A stretch of 64,000 nucleotides of DNA, from contig JACPVR010000005.1 in NCBI GenBank assembly GCA_016197405.1, forward strand, positions 1 through 64,000, read 5' to 3'. The DNA is from Mycobacterium sp. GTDB lineage: Bacteria; Actinomycetota; Actinomycetes; Mycobacteriales; Mycobacteriaceae. The notes under the pieces were generated by a model that was not told the origin of the DNA, searched no databases, and was given only the letters and a program-made list of their open reading frames with translations. Both the position numbers and the translations under genes were made by a program. Positions 1-10,741 of this stretch are shown here, in pieces (within the stretch, counting starts at the first letter, position 1; each line of letters opens with the position of its first letter).

Positions 1-603
1 CCCGCGGCGCCGGCCGCGATCCCCCTCCGACAGCGTCCCATCAGAATCAAGCAACAACAGGGTGCGTTTGGCCAACACACCCAGCTCCTCCGGGCCGAAC
101 CCCCGGGCAAACTGCGCCAACTGCCGCTCGGTGGTCTCCCGCGTCGCCGCGTCGACGAACCCCGGAAGATGACCCATCGTCGACCGGATGATCGCCACAT
201 GCTCCGACCCGATCACCCCGTCTGCCACCCCCGCGGCGGTGGCCGGCAGCACCGGATCCAACACGTCGCCGGTCATCGCCGTCCGCGGACCCAAATCGGC
301 CGCGTCGGCGATACGCCGGCGCGCCTCGGCCCGCGAGATCCGCAACCGGGCCGCCAACACCTCCGCCATGTTCTTCGCACCGAGTTCTCGTGGATCGCAC
401 TCGGCGGCCAACCGGCCCACGATTCGGTGATCCACTGCGCCCTGTGCGCGGCGAAGCGCCTCGCGACGATCAGCAACCGCCAACAAATCCACCGGGCTCA
501 ACGCGTCCAGCGACAGGGCCGCGAACTCCGCCGCCGCCGCCTCAAAGCGCTCCAGCGCGGCCTTGACCGTCGCCCGATCCGCCACCACACCCGCTGAACC
601 CAT
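1..603 (-). CDS. DUF222 / 13E12-repeat family protein, 3' end missing
   Basis: An open frame runs without a stop from an ATG at 603 to the left edge, giving 201 codons of the N-terminal part. The translation begins MGSAGVVADRATVKAALERF and contains DLLAVADRREALRRAQGAVDHR and AARLRISRAEARRRIADA, which match the DUF222 domain of mycobacterial 13E12 repeat proteins. Full-length members usually end in an HNH endonuclease domain, which would lie outside this window. These genes are multi-copy in mycobacteria and many copies are degraded. The visible part has no internal stop. The biological role of the family is not established. Confidence 0.8.
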   Translation of the reverse strand, partial: MGSAGVVADRATVKAALERFEAAAAEFAALSLDALSPVDLLAVADRREALRRAQGAVDHRIVGRLAAECDPRELGAKNMAEVLAARLRISRAEARRRIADAADLGPRTAMTGDVLDPVLPATAAGVADGVIGSEHVAIIRSTMGHLPGFVDAATRETTERQLAQFARGFGPEELGVLAKRTLLLLDSDGTLSEGDRGRRRG

Positions 604-695
604 ACTCGAACACTAGTTCGATACACCGACACAAAACCGCGCGATGTGACTACAGAAACCCAAGTGACAGAAGAGAATTCAGAGCCGCACCAAAC

Positions 696-3074
696 TCAGG
701 CCGCGGACGTCACCCGGTACACGTCGTAGACACCCTCGACATTGCGCACCACATTGAGCACGTGACCCAGATGCTTCGGGTCCCCCATCTCGAAGGTGAA
801 GCGGCTGATGGCAACTCGATCATCCGATGTCGTCACCTGCGCGGACAGGATGTTGACCTTCTCGTCGGCCAACACCCGGGTGACATCGGAGAGCAACCGG
901 TGCCGGTCGAGCGCCTCGACCTGGATGGCCACCAGGAAGACCGAGGACGGCGACGGCGCCCACTGCACCTCGATGATGCGCTCGGACTGATCCTGCAGCG
1001 AGGTGGCATTGGTGCAGTCGGTGCGGTGCACACTGACACCACCACCGCGCGTCACGAAACCCATGATGGTGTCGCCGGGCACCGGTGTGCAGCATTTGGC
1101 GAGTTTGGTCAGCACACCGGGCGCACCCGGGACCGCGACACCGACATCGTCGTTGTTGCGTTGCCGCACAGTGATATTCGACGGTGTGGACCGCTCGGCG
1201 ATCTCGTCCTCGGCGTCGTCGGCGCCGCCGAGCTGGGCGATGAGCCGCTGCACGACATGCCGTGCCGAGATGTGCCCCTCACCGACCGCGGTGTAAAGCG
1301 CCGAGACGTCGAGGTAGCGCAACTCGCGGGCCAGCGCGGCCATCGAGTCGCCGTTCATCAAGCGCTGCAACGGAAGTCCGCCGCGGCGAACCTCGCGGGC
1401 GATGGCGTCCTTACCGGCGTCGAGCGCCTCCTCGCGACGCTCCTTGGCGAACCACTGCCGGATCTTGGCCTTGGCCCGCGGCGAGACGACGAAGGTCTGC
1501 CAGTCCCGTGACGGTCCGGCATTGGGGGCCTTGGAGGTGAAAACCTCCACCACTTCGCCGTTTTCCAGTTTGCGTTCCAGCGCGACGAGCCGGCCGTTGA
1601 CCCGCGCGCCGATACAGCGGTGCCCGACCTCGGTGTGCACGGCGTACGCGAAATCGACCGGGGTGGACCCGGCGGGCAGGGTTATCACATCACCCTTGGG
1701 GGTGAAGACGAAGATCTCGGCGACCGCGAGGTCATAGCGCAGTGATTCCAGGAATTCACCGGGGTCGGCGGCTTCTCGCTGCCAGTCCAGCAGCTGGCGC
1801 ATCCACGCCATGTCGTCGATCTCGGCGGCCTGGCCGGCAGCAACACCGTTGCGCCCCTTGGCTTCTTTGTACCGCCAGTGCGCGGCGATACCGAATTCGG
1901 CGGTGCGGTGCATATCGCGGGTACGGATCTGCACCTCCAGCCCTTTACCCTCCGGGCCGACGACGGTGGTGTGCAGCGACTGGTAAACACCGAACCGCGG
2001 CTGGGCGATGTAATCCTTGAACCGGCCCGCCATCGGCTGCCACAGCGAGTGCACAACGCCGACGGCGGCATAGCAGTCGCGGATCTCGTCGCACAGGATC
2101 CGCACACCCACCAGATCGTGGATATCGTCGAAATCGCGGCCCTTGACGATCATCTTCTGATAGATCGACCAGTAGTGCTTGGGCCTGCCCTCGACTGTCG
2201 CGGTGATCCGCGATGCGTTGAGCGTCGCGACGATCTCGGCACGCACCTTGGCCAGGTAGGTGTCGCGCGACGGTGCCCGGTCGGCGACCAGCCGGACGAT
2301 CTCCTCGTAGCGTTTGGGGTGCAGGATCGCGAACGACAGATCCTCCAGCTCCCACTTGACGGTCGCCATGCCGAGCCGATGCGCAAGGGGCGCAATGACT
2401 TCCAGGGTCTCGCGGGCTTTGCGGGCCTGCTTCTCCGGCGGCAGGAACCGCATGGTGCGCATATTGTGCAGCCGGTCGGCGACCTTGATCACCAGCACGC
2501 GCGGATCGCGGGCCATCGCGATGACCATCTTGCGGATGGTCTCGCCCTCGGCGGCGCTGCCCAGCACGACGCGGTCCAGTTTGGTGACGCCGTCGACGAG
2601 GTGGCCCACTTCGTCGCCGAACTCCGCGGTGAGCGCCTCCAGGGTGTACCCGGTGTCCTCGACGGTGTCGTGCAGCAGTGCCGCCACCAATGTGGTGGTG
2701 TCCATGCCGAGTTCGGCCAGGATGTTGGCGACGGCGAGTGGATGCGTGATGTATGGGTCGCCGGAGCGGCGCAGCTGGGTGGCGTGCCGTTCCTCGGCGA
2801 CGGCGAATGCCCGTTGCAGCAGCGTCAGATCGGCCTTCGGGTAGATCTCCCGGTGCACGGCGACCAGCGGTTCGAGGACGGGGTTGATGGCACCGCGCTG
2901 CGAGGTCATCCGGCGCGCGAGCCGGGCCCGCACGCGGCGGGAGGCGCTGACGGAGGTCTTGGCGGTCTCCGGCGCGGTGTCGGCCTTGACGACCTCCATC
3001 GCCACGGTGTCCTCGCCGGGCAGGTCCGCGGCGGCAGGCGGAACGGCCGCGACCGTGCCCTTGTCGTCAGCCAC
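696..3074 (-). CDS. rel: Bifunctional (p)ppGpp synthetase/hydrolase Rel
   Basis: This is the long-form RelA/SpoT homolog (792 aa) that makes pppGpp from ATP and GTP or GDP and also hydrolyses it, setting the stringent response. The HD hydrolase motif HDTVEDT lies near residues 135-141 and is intact, so both activities are expected. The synthetase region contains [24 protein letters not shown] domain follows ([21 protein letters not shown]), and the C-terminus carries an ACT-type domain. I chose the GTG at 3074 because AAGGAGG sits about 8 nt upstream. The longer TTG start at 3092 would place this Shine-Dalgarno inside the coding sequence. The resulting length agrees with the roughly 790 aa known for mycobacterial Rel. 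The gene follows apt by 40 nt and is probably co-transcribed with it. Confidence 0.97.
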   Translation of the reverse strand: MADDKGTVAAVPPAAADLPGEDTVAMEVVKADTAPETAKTSVSASRRVRARLARRMTSQRGAINPVLEPLVAVHREIYPKADLTLLQRAFAVAEERHATQLRRSGDPYITHPLAVANILAELGMDTTTLVAALLHDTVEDTGYTLEALTAEFGDEVGHLVDGVTKLDRVVLGSAAEGETIRKMVIAMARDPRVLVIKVADRLHNMRTMRFLPPEKQARKARETLEVIAPLAHRLGMATVKWELEDLSFAILHPKRYEEIVRLVADRAPSRDTYLAKVRAEIVATLNASRITATVEGRPKHYWSIYQKMIVKGRDFDDIHDLVGVRILCDEIRDCYAAVGVVHSLWQPMAGRFKDYIAQPRFGVYQSLHTTVVGPEGKGLEVQIRTRDMHRTAEFGIAAHWRYKEAKGRNGVAAGQAAEIDDMAWMRQLLDWQREAADPGEFLESLRYDLAVAEIFVFTPKGDVITLPAGSTPVDFAYAVHTEVGHRCIGARVNGRLVALERKLENGEVVEVFTSKAPNAGPSRDWQTFVVSPRAKAKIRQWFAKERREEALDAGKDAIAREVRRGGLPLQRLMNGDSMAALARELRYLDVSALYTAVGEGHISARHVVQRLIAQLGGADDAEDEIAERSTPSNITVRQRNNDDVGVAVPGAPGVLTKLAKCCTPVPGDTIMGFVTRGGGVSVHRTDCTNATSLQDQSERIIEVQWAPSPSSVFLVAIQVEALDRHRLLSDVTRVLADEKVNILSAQVTTSDDRVAISRFTFEMGDPKHLGHVLNVVRNVEGVYDVYRVTSAA

Positions 3075-3114
3075 GTCCGTCACCTCCTTCAACTCCGAAC
3101 TTCGAGAATATCCC

Positions 3115-3648
3115 TCAGATGATCCGTAGGCTGGTGACCGGTAGCGGTGCCACCACGTCGCGTCCGCCCAATGCCGTCAACTCCAGCACCACGGCCGCGC
3201 TCGGGACCACGGCCCCACCCTCCAGCAAAAGCCGCCGTGCGGCGGCCACCGTGCCACCGGTGGCCAGTACATCGTCGATGATGACAACGGTGCGACCGGT
3301 CAGGTCGATTCCCTCGGCCGGGATCTCCAGCACCGCGGAGCCGTACTCCAGGGCGTACTCCTCGCGATGCACCGGCGGCGGCAGCTTGCCGCCCTTGCGG
3401 ATCGCCAGCACCCCGGTGCCCAGTTTGGTCGCGACGGCCGCGCCCAGCAGGAATCCGCGCGCGTCGATACCGGCGATCAGATCGGCACCGTCAGCCACCT
3501 CGGCAAGCGCATCGGTGACCGCGGCCAGCCCGCGGCGGTCCGCCAGCAGCGGGGTGAGGTCCTTGAATGCCACACCGGGCTCGGGGAAGTCGGCGACCTC
3601 CCGGGTCATCTCGGCGATCAGCCGGCTGATCTCGGTGTGCTGTGTCAT
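3115..3648 (-). CDS. apt: Adenine phosphoribosyltransferase
   Basis: The enzyme converts adenine and PRPP to AMP in purine salvage. The PRPP-binding loop [13 protein letters not shown] lies at residues 121-133, and the N-terminal [15 protein letters not shown] is the usual APRT signature. I chose the ATG at 3648 (177 aa). It follows the stop of the upstream lipoprotein gene (3653) by 4 nt and gives the expected APRT length. A longer frame to 3693 would overlap the upstream gene and adds no recognisable sequence. Its position between the lipoprotein gene and rel is the conserved mycobacterial order. Confidence 0.95.
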   Translation of the reverse strand: MTQHTEISRLIAEMTREVADFPEPGVAFKDLTPLLADRRGLAAVTDALAEVADGADLIAGIDARGFLLGAAVATKLGTGVLAIRKGGKLPPPVHREEYALEYGSAVLEIPAEGIDLTGRTVVIIDDVLATGGTVAAARRLLLEGGAVVPSAAVVLELTALGGRDVVAPLPVTSLRII

Positions 3649-3652
3649 CCAC

Positions 3653-5305
3653 TCACTCTCGCAGTGCCCAACGATCCATGTTCCAGCCGGCACCCCATCG
3701 TGTCGGGTTGGCGCTGACCGCGCTCATCTTCTTCGACGTCAGCAGCGTGCGCTGCTGACGGTAGAGCGGCAGTGTCGGCATGTCACCCCACAGCACCGGT
3801 GAGCCGTCGCCGACCAGCCTGGCCTGTTCCTTGGGGTCGGGCGTGATGGCCAGCGCGCTGATGATGCCGTCGATCTGCGGGTTGGTGTAGCCGGGCAGGT
3901 TGTCACCGTTGCCGGTGAACAATGTGTAGGAGTCCAGCGCCGAGGACCCGGTGGATCCGCTACCGGTGGCGCCGCCGGTGCTGGCGATCAGGACGTCGAG
4001 CTGACCGTCGCGCAGGGTCTGCGGCCCGGCGGCCTCCGAGGCGGAGTCGACGACGGTGATACCGGCCGGTGCGCACGCCTTGGCGATGGCGCCGACGGTG
4101 GCGGCCAACCGCGCGTTGGGGGTCTGGTAGCCCATCCGGACCGTCAGCGGCACATTGCCCAGTGCGGCGCGGGCGGCGTCGGGGTTGGAGACGCTGAACT
4201 GGCCCGCCTCGGCGGCGCCTTCCACCCCGGTGAGCACGTTGTCCGCGGCCGGGTTGAGCCGGGCGTTGGAGATCGGCAGTTCGGCATTGCGGGCGATCTG
4301 GTCACGCGGGGTGCACAGTGCCACGGCGCGGCGGGCCGGCGGGGCGGCCAGCGGTCCCTGCGGCGCGAAGATCAACTGTTCGATGCCACCGGACGGGCTG
4401 TCGACGCGGTTGTAGTTGTCCGGCGTGGTCAGGGTGCCCGACGATCCGGTCGCCACGTCGACGACGTCGAAGCTGCCGTCGTTGATGCGGTCCTGGACCT
4501 CGACACCGCGCGGCCACACCGTGATCCGCTCGGTGATCGGTTTGGCGCCCCACCAGCGGTCGTTGGCCGTCAGCAGGACCGTGCCGTTGTCGCCGACGGC
4601 ACCGATCTTGTAGGGACCCGAGGACGGGAAGCGCTTGGGGTCGATACCGGGTTTGAGATCCCACGTGGTGTTCCACACCTGGGCGATCTGCGGCACCTTC
4701 TGCGGGTCGGCGGTCTGCAGCGCTGTCGTGACGTCGATACCGAGTTCGTCGGCGATCACATGCGAGGGCATCAGCGCCGTCGCGGTGAACAGTTGCGTGT
4801 AGTCGGTGACCGCCCGGCCGGGGAAGAACGAGACCCGGGCCTTCTTCTGGCCGGGCTGGCAGTCCAGCGCGGCGATGTCGAGGTAGCCGGCACGGCTGGC
4901 GGCCGCGAACTCCGGGAAACGACCGGACTGCGCTGCCCAGGTGAGCACCATATCGTCGCAGGTGATGGGCTTGCCGTCGGAATACACCGCGTTGTCGGCG
5001 ATCTGGTAGTCCAGCACCAGCGGTTCGCGGCTCACCACCGCGATCGACCCGAAGTCGTGGTCGGCGACCACCTGTCCGTCCGGGCCGTGATAGCCGAATC
5101 CGGTCAGCACCCGGGCGAAGGCCTGCGCCCCGCCCGACGCGGCACCGGTCACCGTGTTGGTGTTGTAGCTGATCACATTGCCGTCGACCACATAGTCGAT
5201 CTGCTCGGCGGCACCGCGTGCGCACGACGTCAGGCCTGCCACCAGCATTCCGATGACGGTGATGACGGGTAGGGCGATCGCGCGGCGTCTGCTCCCGGCG
5301 GGCAT
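3653..5305 (-). CDS. Lipoprotein, family 5 extracellular solute-binding protein
   Basis: This 550-aa protein has a short basic N-terminus, a hydrophobic stretch and a lipobox LTSC with the cysteine at residue 28, so it should be a lipoprotein anchored on the outer face of the membrane. The body resembles SBP_bac_5 (oligopeptide/nickel-type) solute-binding proteins, with [26 protein letters not shown] and a late [14 protein letters not shown]. No permease or ATPase lies nearby, so it is an orphan binding protein. The start at ATG 5305 lies 5 nt beyond the secF stop. An upstream extension to 5443 reads into secF and is Arg/Pro-rich noise. It corresponds in place and length to Rv2585c. The ligand is unknown. 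Confidence 0.88.
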   Translation of the reverse strand: MPAGSRRRAIALPVITVIGMLVAGLTSCARGAAEQIDYVVDGNVISYNTNTVTGAASGGAQAFARVLTGFGYHGPDGQVVADHDFGSIAVVSREPLVLDYQIADNAVYSDGKPITCDDMVLTWAAQSGRFPEFAAASRAGYLDIAALDCQPGQKKARVSFFPGRAVTDYTQLFTATALMPSHVIADELGIDVTTALQTADPQKVPQIAQVWNTTWDLKPGIDPKRFPSSGPYKIGAVGDNGTVLLTANDRWWGAKPITERITVWPRGVEVQDRINDGSFDVVDVATGSSGTLTTPDNYNRVDSPSGGIEQLIFAPQGPLAAPPARRAVALCTPRDQIARNAELPISNARLNPAADNVLTGVEGAAEAGQFSVSNPDAARAALGNVPLTVRMGYQTPNARLAATVGAIAKACAPAGITVVDSASEAAGPQTLRDGQLDVLIASTGGATGSGSTGSSALDSYTLFTGNGDNLPGYTNPQIDGIISALAITPDPKEQARLVGDGSPVLWGDMPTLPLYRQQRTLLTSKKMSAVSANPTRWGAGWNMDRWALRE

Positions 5306-5309
5306 GCGG

Positions 5310-6593
5310 TTATCCCCGTCGTGCGCTGGGTTTGCCCGTCGGCCGCCCGGGGCGGCTGGCACTGGGACGCGAGGGCCGGGCACCGGGCGCCGGCTTGCTC
5401 GCCAGGGGTGCGGCGGGCACCGCGGACGCTTCCTCGGTGGCATCGCTGGTCACGTCGGCGACGACGTCGGCCGCCGCAGCGGAGCGGTCCCGCCGCTTGA
5501 CCACCTTGCGGGTGTGGGCACGCACCGACTCGGTGCGCTCACGCAGTGTCACCAGCAGCGGGGTCGCGAAGAAGATCGACGAGTAGGTGCCCACGATGAT
5601 GCCGACGAGCTGCACCAGCGCCAGGTCCTTCAGCGTGCCGACGCCCAGCAGCCAGACCGCGATCACGATGAGGGCCAGCACCGGCAGCACCGAGATGAGG
5701 CTGGTGTTGATCGACCGCATGAAGGTCTGGTTGACGGCGAGGTTGGCCTGCTCGGCGAAGGTGCGCCGGGTGGTGTGCTCGAAACCGTGGGTGTTCTCCT
5801 CGACCTTGTCGAACACGATGACGGTGTCGTAGAGCGAGAAACCCAGGATGGTGAGCAGACCGATGACGGTCGCCGGGGTGACCTCGAAACCGACCAGTGA
5901 GTACACGCCCGCGGTCACCAGCAGGTCGAAGAACATCGTCGCCAGCGCCGCGATCGCCATGTAGCGCTCGTAGCGGATGGCGATGTAGATGCTGACGATC
6001 ACCACGAACACCAGCAGCGCGATCAGGGCTTTCTTGGTGATCTGCCCGCCCCAGGTCTCCGAGACCGCCGAATCGCTGATGGCCTGCTTGCTGGCCTGGC
6101 CGTCCGGGCCCTTGGGCGCGAACTTCTCGAACAGCACATCGCGCAGCTTCTCGGTCTCGGCGTTGTCGAGCGTCTCGGCGCGGATCTGGACGGTCGCCGA
6201 ACCACCGCTGCCGACGATGACGACCGATTCGGGATCGTGGCCGAGTGCCTCGTGGAACGCTTCGGAGACCTGCTCGGAGGTCACCGTGCCGTTGACACCG
6301 GTGGCCGGCATCGAAACCTTGGTGCCGCCCTCGAAGTCGATACCGAAGGTGAACCCGCGGAACACGATGCTGGCCACGGCGATAGCCAGGATCGCCCCGG
6401 ATATCGCGAACCACAGCTTGCGTTTGCCGATGACCTCGAAGGCGCCGGTGCCGGTGTAGAGCCGGGTGAAGAAGCTGTGGTGCGGCAGCGCCGCCGAACC
6501 TGCCGCGGCCGAGGTGTCGGAGGTGGACAGCTCGACGGCGTCGGACGCGGTGATCTCGGTTGCGTCGTCGGATTGATTGGTGGACTTTGCCAT
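5310..6593 (-). CDS. secF: Protein translocase subunit SecF
   Basis: SecF (427 aa) pairs with SecD in the membrane and uses the proton-motive force to help pull substrates through SecYEG. The first membrane segment is near residues 51-72. It is followed by FGIDFEGGTKVSMP, the SecD/SecF signature loop, then a periplasmic domain, and then five further membrane segments from about residue 185 (ALIALLVFVVIVSIYIAI and later ones). The C-terminus is a cytoplasmic basic/Ala/Pro-rich tail (about residues 370-427). The gene starts 3 nt after the secD stop and ends 4 nt before the lipoprotein start. Confidence 0.96.
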   Translation of the reverse strand: MAKSTNQSDDATEITASDAVELSTSDTSAAAGSAALPHHSFFTRLYTGTGAFEVIGKRKLWFAISGAILAIAVASIVFRGFTFGIDFEGGTKVSMPATGVNGTVTSEQVSEAFHEALGHDPESVVIVGSGGSATVQIRAETLDNAETEKLRDVLFEKFAPKGPDGQASKQAISDSAVSETWGGQITKKALIALLVFVVIVSIYIAIRYERYMAIAALATMFFDLLVTAGVYSLVGFEVTPATVIGLLTILGFSLYDTVIVFDKVEENTHGFEHTTRRTFAEQANLAVNQTFMRSINTSLISVLPVLALIVIAVWLLGVGTLKDLALVQLVGIIVGTYSSIFFATPLLVTLRERTESVRAHTRKVVKRRDRSAAAADVVADVTSDATEEASAVPAAPLASKPAPGARPSRPSASRPGRPTGKPSARRG

Positions 6594-6596
6594 TCG

Positions 6597-8456
6597 CTAT
6601 CCCCGTTCCGTCGAGCGGGCTGATCCGCCGGCACCCGCGACCTGTCGCCGTTCGCGCGCGATCTGCTGCACTGCTCCGAGTCCGTTGAACGCCGGCTTGG
6701 CCATGGTGGCCGACTTGCTGGCCAGGAAGGCCAGCGGCCAGGTCACCAGGAACACCACCACGACGTCGAGGATGGTGGTCAGTCCGAGCGTGAACGCGAA
6801 GCCCTTGACCTGGCCGACGGCCAGCAGGTAGAGCACCAGGGCGGCCAGGAAGGTCACCGCGTTACCGGACAGGATGGTCTTGCGGGCCCGGGCCCAACCA
6901 CGTGGCACCGCCGAGCGGAACGAACGTCCCTCGCGGATCTCGTCCTTGATGCGTTCGAAGAACACCACGAACGAGTCGGCGGTTGTGCCGATACCGATGA
7001 TCAGACCCGCGATACCGGCCAGGTCGAGCGTGTAACCGATGTATCTGCCGAGCAGCACCAGGATGGCGTAGACCATCGCACCGGAGGCCACCAGCGAGAG
7101 GGCCACCAGCAGGCCCAGCACCCGGTAGTACAGCAGCGAGTAGAGCAGCACCAGCGCCAGGCCGACGGCGCCGGCGATCAGGCCGGCCCGCAGTGAGCTC
7201 AATCCCAGTGTCGCCGAGACCGTTTCGGCCTCCGACGATTCGAAGGACAGCGGAAGTGAGCCGTATTTGAGGACGTTGGCCAGTTCGCGTGCCGAGTCGT
7301 TGGTGAACTGTCCGGTGATCTGGGTGCGGCCACCCGGGATGGCTTCCTGGATCTGCGGTGCGCTGACCACCTGCGAGTCCAGCGTGAATGCCGTCTGGGT
7401 GCCGATATTGGCGGCCGTGAAGTTGGCCCAGGTGTCGGCCGCGTCGCCCTTGAACTGCACGTCGACGACGTAGCGCGCGCCCTGCTGATCGAAGCCGGAG
7501 GTGGCGTTCTCGATCTGCTCACCGCTGATGATCGACTTGTCCAGCAGGTAGACGGTCTTGTGGTCGGTCGAACACGTCACCAGCGGCAGGTTGGGATCGT
7601 CGTTGCCGGCCAGGACGTCGTCGTCGTTGCATCGCGCGGCCTGGTACTGCAACGCCAGGATCTGGATGTTCTGGTTGGTGGACTGCCGGAGCTGCTTCTC
7701 GAAGGCGATGCGCTCGGCGAGATCCTTGCGGGCATCCGGTGGCGCCGGCGGTGCCGGGGCCGCGGGTGCCGGGGCCCCTGCGGCGGGGGCGGCGGGTGCC
7801 GGGGCGGCAGGTGCGGGAGCACCGGGCGCCGGCGTGGGTGCCGGTGTCGGGGCCGGGGTGGGTGCCAGCGGGAACGGTCGTGGCTGCGCGGGCGGGGCGG
7901 CGGGTGCCGGGGCGGCAGGCGCACCTGCCGGCGGGACGGCACCGGGAGCGCCGGACGGGACGGCACCGGCACCTGGCGGGACGGCACCGGGCGCGCCGGG
8001 CGGAACGGCACCGGGATCACCGGGGGCGCCGGGTTGCGCGGCACCGGGATCACCGCCCTGCGGGGCGGCCTCGGCGGCGGGCATGGCGTGCACGACCGGG
8101 CGCACGTACAGCCGGGCCGTCTGGCCCAGGTTGCGCGCCTCGTTTCCGTCGTTGCCGGGCACCGTGATGACCAGGTTGTCGCCGTCGACGACGACCTCGG
8201 AGCCCGAGACGCCGAGCCCGTCGACGCGCGCGCTGATGATCTGCTGTGCCTGTTGCAGCGCTTCGCGGGTGGGCGCGGACCCGTCGGGGGTGCGCGCGGT
8301 CAGGGTGACGCGGGTACCGCCCTGCAGGTCGATACCCAGCTTGGGATCGGCCTTCTTGTCACCGGTGAGGAACACCAGCAGATAGGCGCCGACCAGCAGG
8401 ACCAGGAACAGCGTCAGGTAGCGGTATGAATGCACAGACGCCGTAGGCGATGCCAC
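6597..8456 (-). CDS. secD: Protein translocase subunit SecD
   Basis: SecD (619 aa) forms the SecDF accessory complex with SecF. It has one membrane segment at about residues 12-32, then [14 protein letters not shown] (the P1 signature), a large extracytoplasmic domain and a five-segment C-terminal membrane block (from about residue 430, [23 protein letters not shown]). About 100 residues between the two halves of the periplasmic domain (roughly 145-250) are almost pure Pro/Ala/Gly low-complexity sequence. This is the most variable part and presumably a flexible linker. The start is a GTG at 8456 with AGGAG 10 nt upstream. Confidence 0.95.
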   Translation of the reverse strand: MASPTASVHSYRYLTLFLVLLVGAYLLVFLTGDKKADPKLGIDLQGGTRVTLTARTPDGSAPTREALQQAQQIISARVDGLGVSGSEVVVDGDNLVITVPGNDGNEARNLGQTARLYVRPVVHAMPAAEAAPQGGDPGAAQPGAPGDPGAVPPGAPGAVPPGAGAVPSGAPGAVPPAGAPAAPAPAAPPAQPRPFPLAPTPAPTPAPTPAPGAPAPAAPAPAAPAAGAPAPAAPAPPAPPDARKDLAERIAFEKQLRQSTNQNIQILALQYQAARCNDDDVLAGNDDPNLPLVTCSTDHKTVYLLDKSIISGEQIENATSGFDQQGARYVVDVQFKGDAADTWANFTAANIGTQTAFTLDSQVVSAPQIQEAIPGGRTQITGQFTNDSARELANVLKYGSLPLSFESSEAETVSATLGLSSLRAGLIAGAVGLALVLLYSLLYYRVLGLLVALSLVASGAMVYAILVLLGRYIGYTLDLAGIAGLIIGIGTTADSFVVFFERIKDEIREGRSFRSAVPRGWARARKTILSGNAVTFLAALVLYLLAVGQVKGFAFTLGLTTILDVVVVFLVTWPLAFLASKSATMAKPAFNGLGAVQQIARERRQVAGAGGSARSTERG

Positions 8457-8537
8457 GTTGTTGTGTCTCCTCAGAAGTATCTAGACGCGCCGGACGTGCG
8501 CCCGCACCCGGAAAGGGTACGTGCCTCTCCTGGCGAT

Positions 8538-8888
8538 TCAGTCCAAGGTGCGGCGGTCGCGGTCAGCGGCCAGGTCCGAGTCGCTGGTCAGCGAGGTGTC
8601 GGTGTCCTCGATCGGGTCGGCCTCGTCGATTTCGGGCTCGATCCGGTCGCGGATGGCCAGCTTCATCCAGGTCGTGACGACGCCGGGGGCGATCTCCAAG
8701 TCGACGTTGTCGTCGCTGAGGCCCGTGATGGTGCCCTGCAGGCCGGAGGTGGTGTGCACGCGGTCGCCGATGCGCAGCGATTCGTGCAGGTCGATGGTGG
8801 CCTGCATGGCCTTCTTCTGGCGGCGCGAAGCGAAGAACATGAATCCGCCCAGGATGATCAGCAGGGGCAGGAATGTTACGAGTTCCAT
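8538..8888 (-). CDS. yajC: Preprotein translocase subunit YajC
   Basis: This 116-aa protein has one N-terminal membrane helix (residues about 3-21, LVTFLPLLIILGGFMFFAS) followed by RRQKKAM and the conserved cytoplasmic core LRIGDRVHTTSGLQGTITG, the YajC signature. The tail is acidic. YajC associates with SecDF at the translocon. It is the first gene of the minus-strand yajC-secD-secF group; the 81-nt gap to secD contains the secD ribosome site. Its 5' flank (8889-9150) is shared with divergent gabT. Confidence 0.95.
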   Translation of the reverse strand: MELVTFLPLLIILGGFMFFASRRQKKAMQATIDLHESLRIGDRVHTTSGLQGTITGLSDDNVDLEIAPGVVTTWMKLAIRDRIEPEIDEADPIEDTDTSLTSDSDLAADRDRRTLD

Positions 8889-9138
8889 AGTCAGCGTCTT
8901 TCGGTGTTTTTCGTATCGTTCATCTGCGGCGGTTGGGCGCGGATAGGGCGCCGGACCGGCAGGTCACGGCACCTCGTCGGTCACCAGTGTGCCATTGCTG
9001 GGCTCGATACCGGCCATGCCCCGTCAGCTGCGCCGCCCGGTCGTGCGGCAGGCGGGGCTCCGGCGGGCCGCTGTGCCGCGGGCTCCGGACGGGCTGCGGT
9101 GATGGCAATATCGGCCTCCCGCGAGGGCGGTGGCCGAC

Positions 9139-9144
9139 TAGGCT
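9139..9144 (+). promoter_or_regulatory. Candidate -10 box for leaderless gabT
   Basis: TAGGCT fits the mycobacterial -10 pattern TANNNT and ends 6 nt before the gabT GTG at 9151. A transcript starting about 7 nt after the box would begin at the start codon itself. There is no Shine-Dalgarno sequence in front of the GTG, which fits a leaderless mRNA. No convincing -35 hexamer is visible. Confidence 0.5.
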
Positions 9145-9150
9145 GACCGC

Positions 9151-10491
9151 GTGACCGACCTGGAACAGAGCCGTCTGCTCGCCACTGAAATTCCCGGCCC
9201 GAACTCCGTGGAGCTCGCCAAGAGAAAGAGCTCGGCGGTCTCCAGCGGCGTCGGTGTCACGATGCCCGTCTTCGCCGCACGGGCCGGCGGCGGCATCGTC
9301 GAGGACGTCGACGGCAACCGGCTCATCGACCTGGGCTCCGGTATCGCGGTGACCACCATCGGCAATGCGTCGCCTCTGGTGGTCGACGCCGTACGGGACC
9401 AGGTCGCCGATTTCACCCACACCTGTTTCATGGTGACGCCCTACGAGGGCTACGTGGCCGTCGCCGAGCACCTCAACCGGCTCACCCCGGGTTCCGGCGA
9501 GAAGCGCTCGGCGTTGTTCAACACCGGCTCGGAAGCCGTCGAGAACGCCGTCAAGATCGCCCGGTCCTACACCCGCAAGACCGCCGTCGTCGCGTTCGAC
9601 CACGCCTATCACGGCCGCACCAACCTGACGATGGCGCTGACCGCCAAGTCGATGCCGTACAAGAGCGGCTTCGGCCCGTTCGCGCCGGAGATCTACCGCG
9701 CGCCCCTGTCCTACCCCTACCGCGACGGGCTGCGTGACAAGGAGATGGGCGCCAACGGCGAGTTGGCCGCCGAGCGTGCACTGTCGGTCATCGACAAGCA
9801 GATCGGGGCCGCCAACCTCGCGGCGATCATCATCGAGCCCATCCAGGGTGAGGGCGGTTTCATCGTGCCCGCCCCGGGATTCCTGCCGACGCTGCTCAGC
9901 TGGTGCCGCGACAACAATGTGGTGTTCATCGCCGACGAGGTGCAGACCGGGTTCGCGCGCACCGGCGCGATGTTCGCCTGTGAGCACGAGGGCATCGAGC
10001 CCGACCTGATCTGTACCGCCAAGGGCATCGCCGGCGGGCTGCCGTTGTCGGCGGTGACCGGACGGGCCGAGATCATGGACGCACCGCATGTCTCGGGTCT
10101 GGGCGGTACCTATGGCGGCAACCCGGTCGCATGCGCCGCGGCGCTGGCCACCATCGAGACCATCGAGACCGGAAACCTGCTGCAGCGCGCCCAGCAGATC
10201 GAGGCGCTGATGAAGGACCGGCTCGGCCGGTTGCAGGCCGACGACGACCGCATCGGCGATGTGCGCGGCCGCGGCGCGATGATCGCCGTCGAGCTGGTGA
10301 AGACCGGCACCGCCGAACCCGATCCGGAGCTGACCAAGAAGCTGGCCACCGCCGCGCACCAGGCCGGGGTGATCGTGCTGACCTGTGGCACCTACGGCAA
10401 CATCCTGCGTTTCCTGCCGCCGCTGACGATCAGCGACGAATTGCTGATCGAGGGCCTCGACGTGCTGGCACTGTTGCTCGCCGATCTGTAG
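9151..10491 (+). CDS. gabT: 4-aminobutyrate aminotransferase
   Basis: This class III PLP aminotransferase (446 aa) transfers the amino group of GABA to 2-oxoglutarate, giving succinate semialdehyde and glutamate. The PLP lysine is K291 in CTAKGIAGGLPLSA, and the upstream FIADEVQTGFART (residues 259-271) holds the cofactor-binding Asp262. FDHAYHGRTN is the usual family motif near residue 149. The start is GTG and appears to be leaderless. The location between yajC and the carboxylic acid reductase is conserved in mycobacteria. A related omega-amino-acid substrate is possible, but the family assignment is firm. Confidence 0.93.
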   Translation: MTDLEQSRLLATEIPGPNSVELAKRKSSAVSSGVGVTMPVFAARAGGGIVEDVDGNRLIDLGSGIAVTTIGNASPLVVDAVRDQVADFTHTCFMVTPYEGYVAVAEHLNRLTPGSGEKRSALFNTGSEAVENAVKIARSYTRKTAVVAFDHAYHGRTNLTMALTAKSMPYKSGFGPFAPEIYRAPLSYPYRDGLRDKEMGANGELAAERALSVIDKQIGAANLAAIIIEPIQGEGGFIVPAPGFLPTLLSWCRDNNVVFIADEVQTGFARTGAMFACEHEGIEPDLICTAKGIAGGLPLSAVTGRAEIMDAPHVSGLGGTYGGNPVACAAALATIETIETGNLLQRAQQIEALMKDRLGRLQADDDRIGDVRGRGAMIAVELVKTGTAEPDPELTKKLATAAHQAGVIVLTCGTYGNILRFLPPLTISDELLIEGLDVLALLLADL

Positions 10492-10501
10492 GAATTCCCC
10501 C

Positions 10502-10559
10502 GCGATCGGAACGGCACGGCGGTAGTGCGACCGCATTTGCACCGTGCCGTTCTGATCGC
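10502..10559 (+). terminator. Long imperfect hairpin after gabT
   Basis: Positions 10502-10519 and 10542-10559 form an 18-position inverted repeat, GCGATC-g-GAACGGCACGG against CCGTGCCGTTC-t-GATCGC. The only non-Watson-Crick position can pair as G-U. It starts 10 nt after the gabT stop. There is no T tract, as is usual for mycobacterial terminators. It separates gabT from car. Confidence 0.6.
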
Positions 10560-10741
10560 CGATTCGGTTGCACCACAACACGTTCCGAATGTGACGCAGC
10601 ACACAGCAAATCCCGATTCACAGCAAACTGACAGCGGTTCAGAGTCGTCGGAATAAACTTAGTTTTGCTAACGTAGTTTTTGTTGCCGGTGTCTACGCCC
10701 GGGCAATTGAAATGATCGTTTAGAGCAGGGATTGAGAGAAT

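Noticed and set aside
8920..10602. 560-codon minus-strand frame opposite gabT
   Set aside because: Its sequence is Gln/His/Arg/Gly-rich shadow coding opposite a clear aminotransferase with intact motifs.
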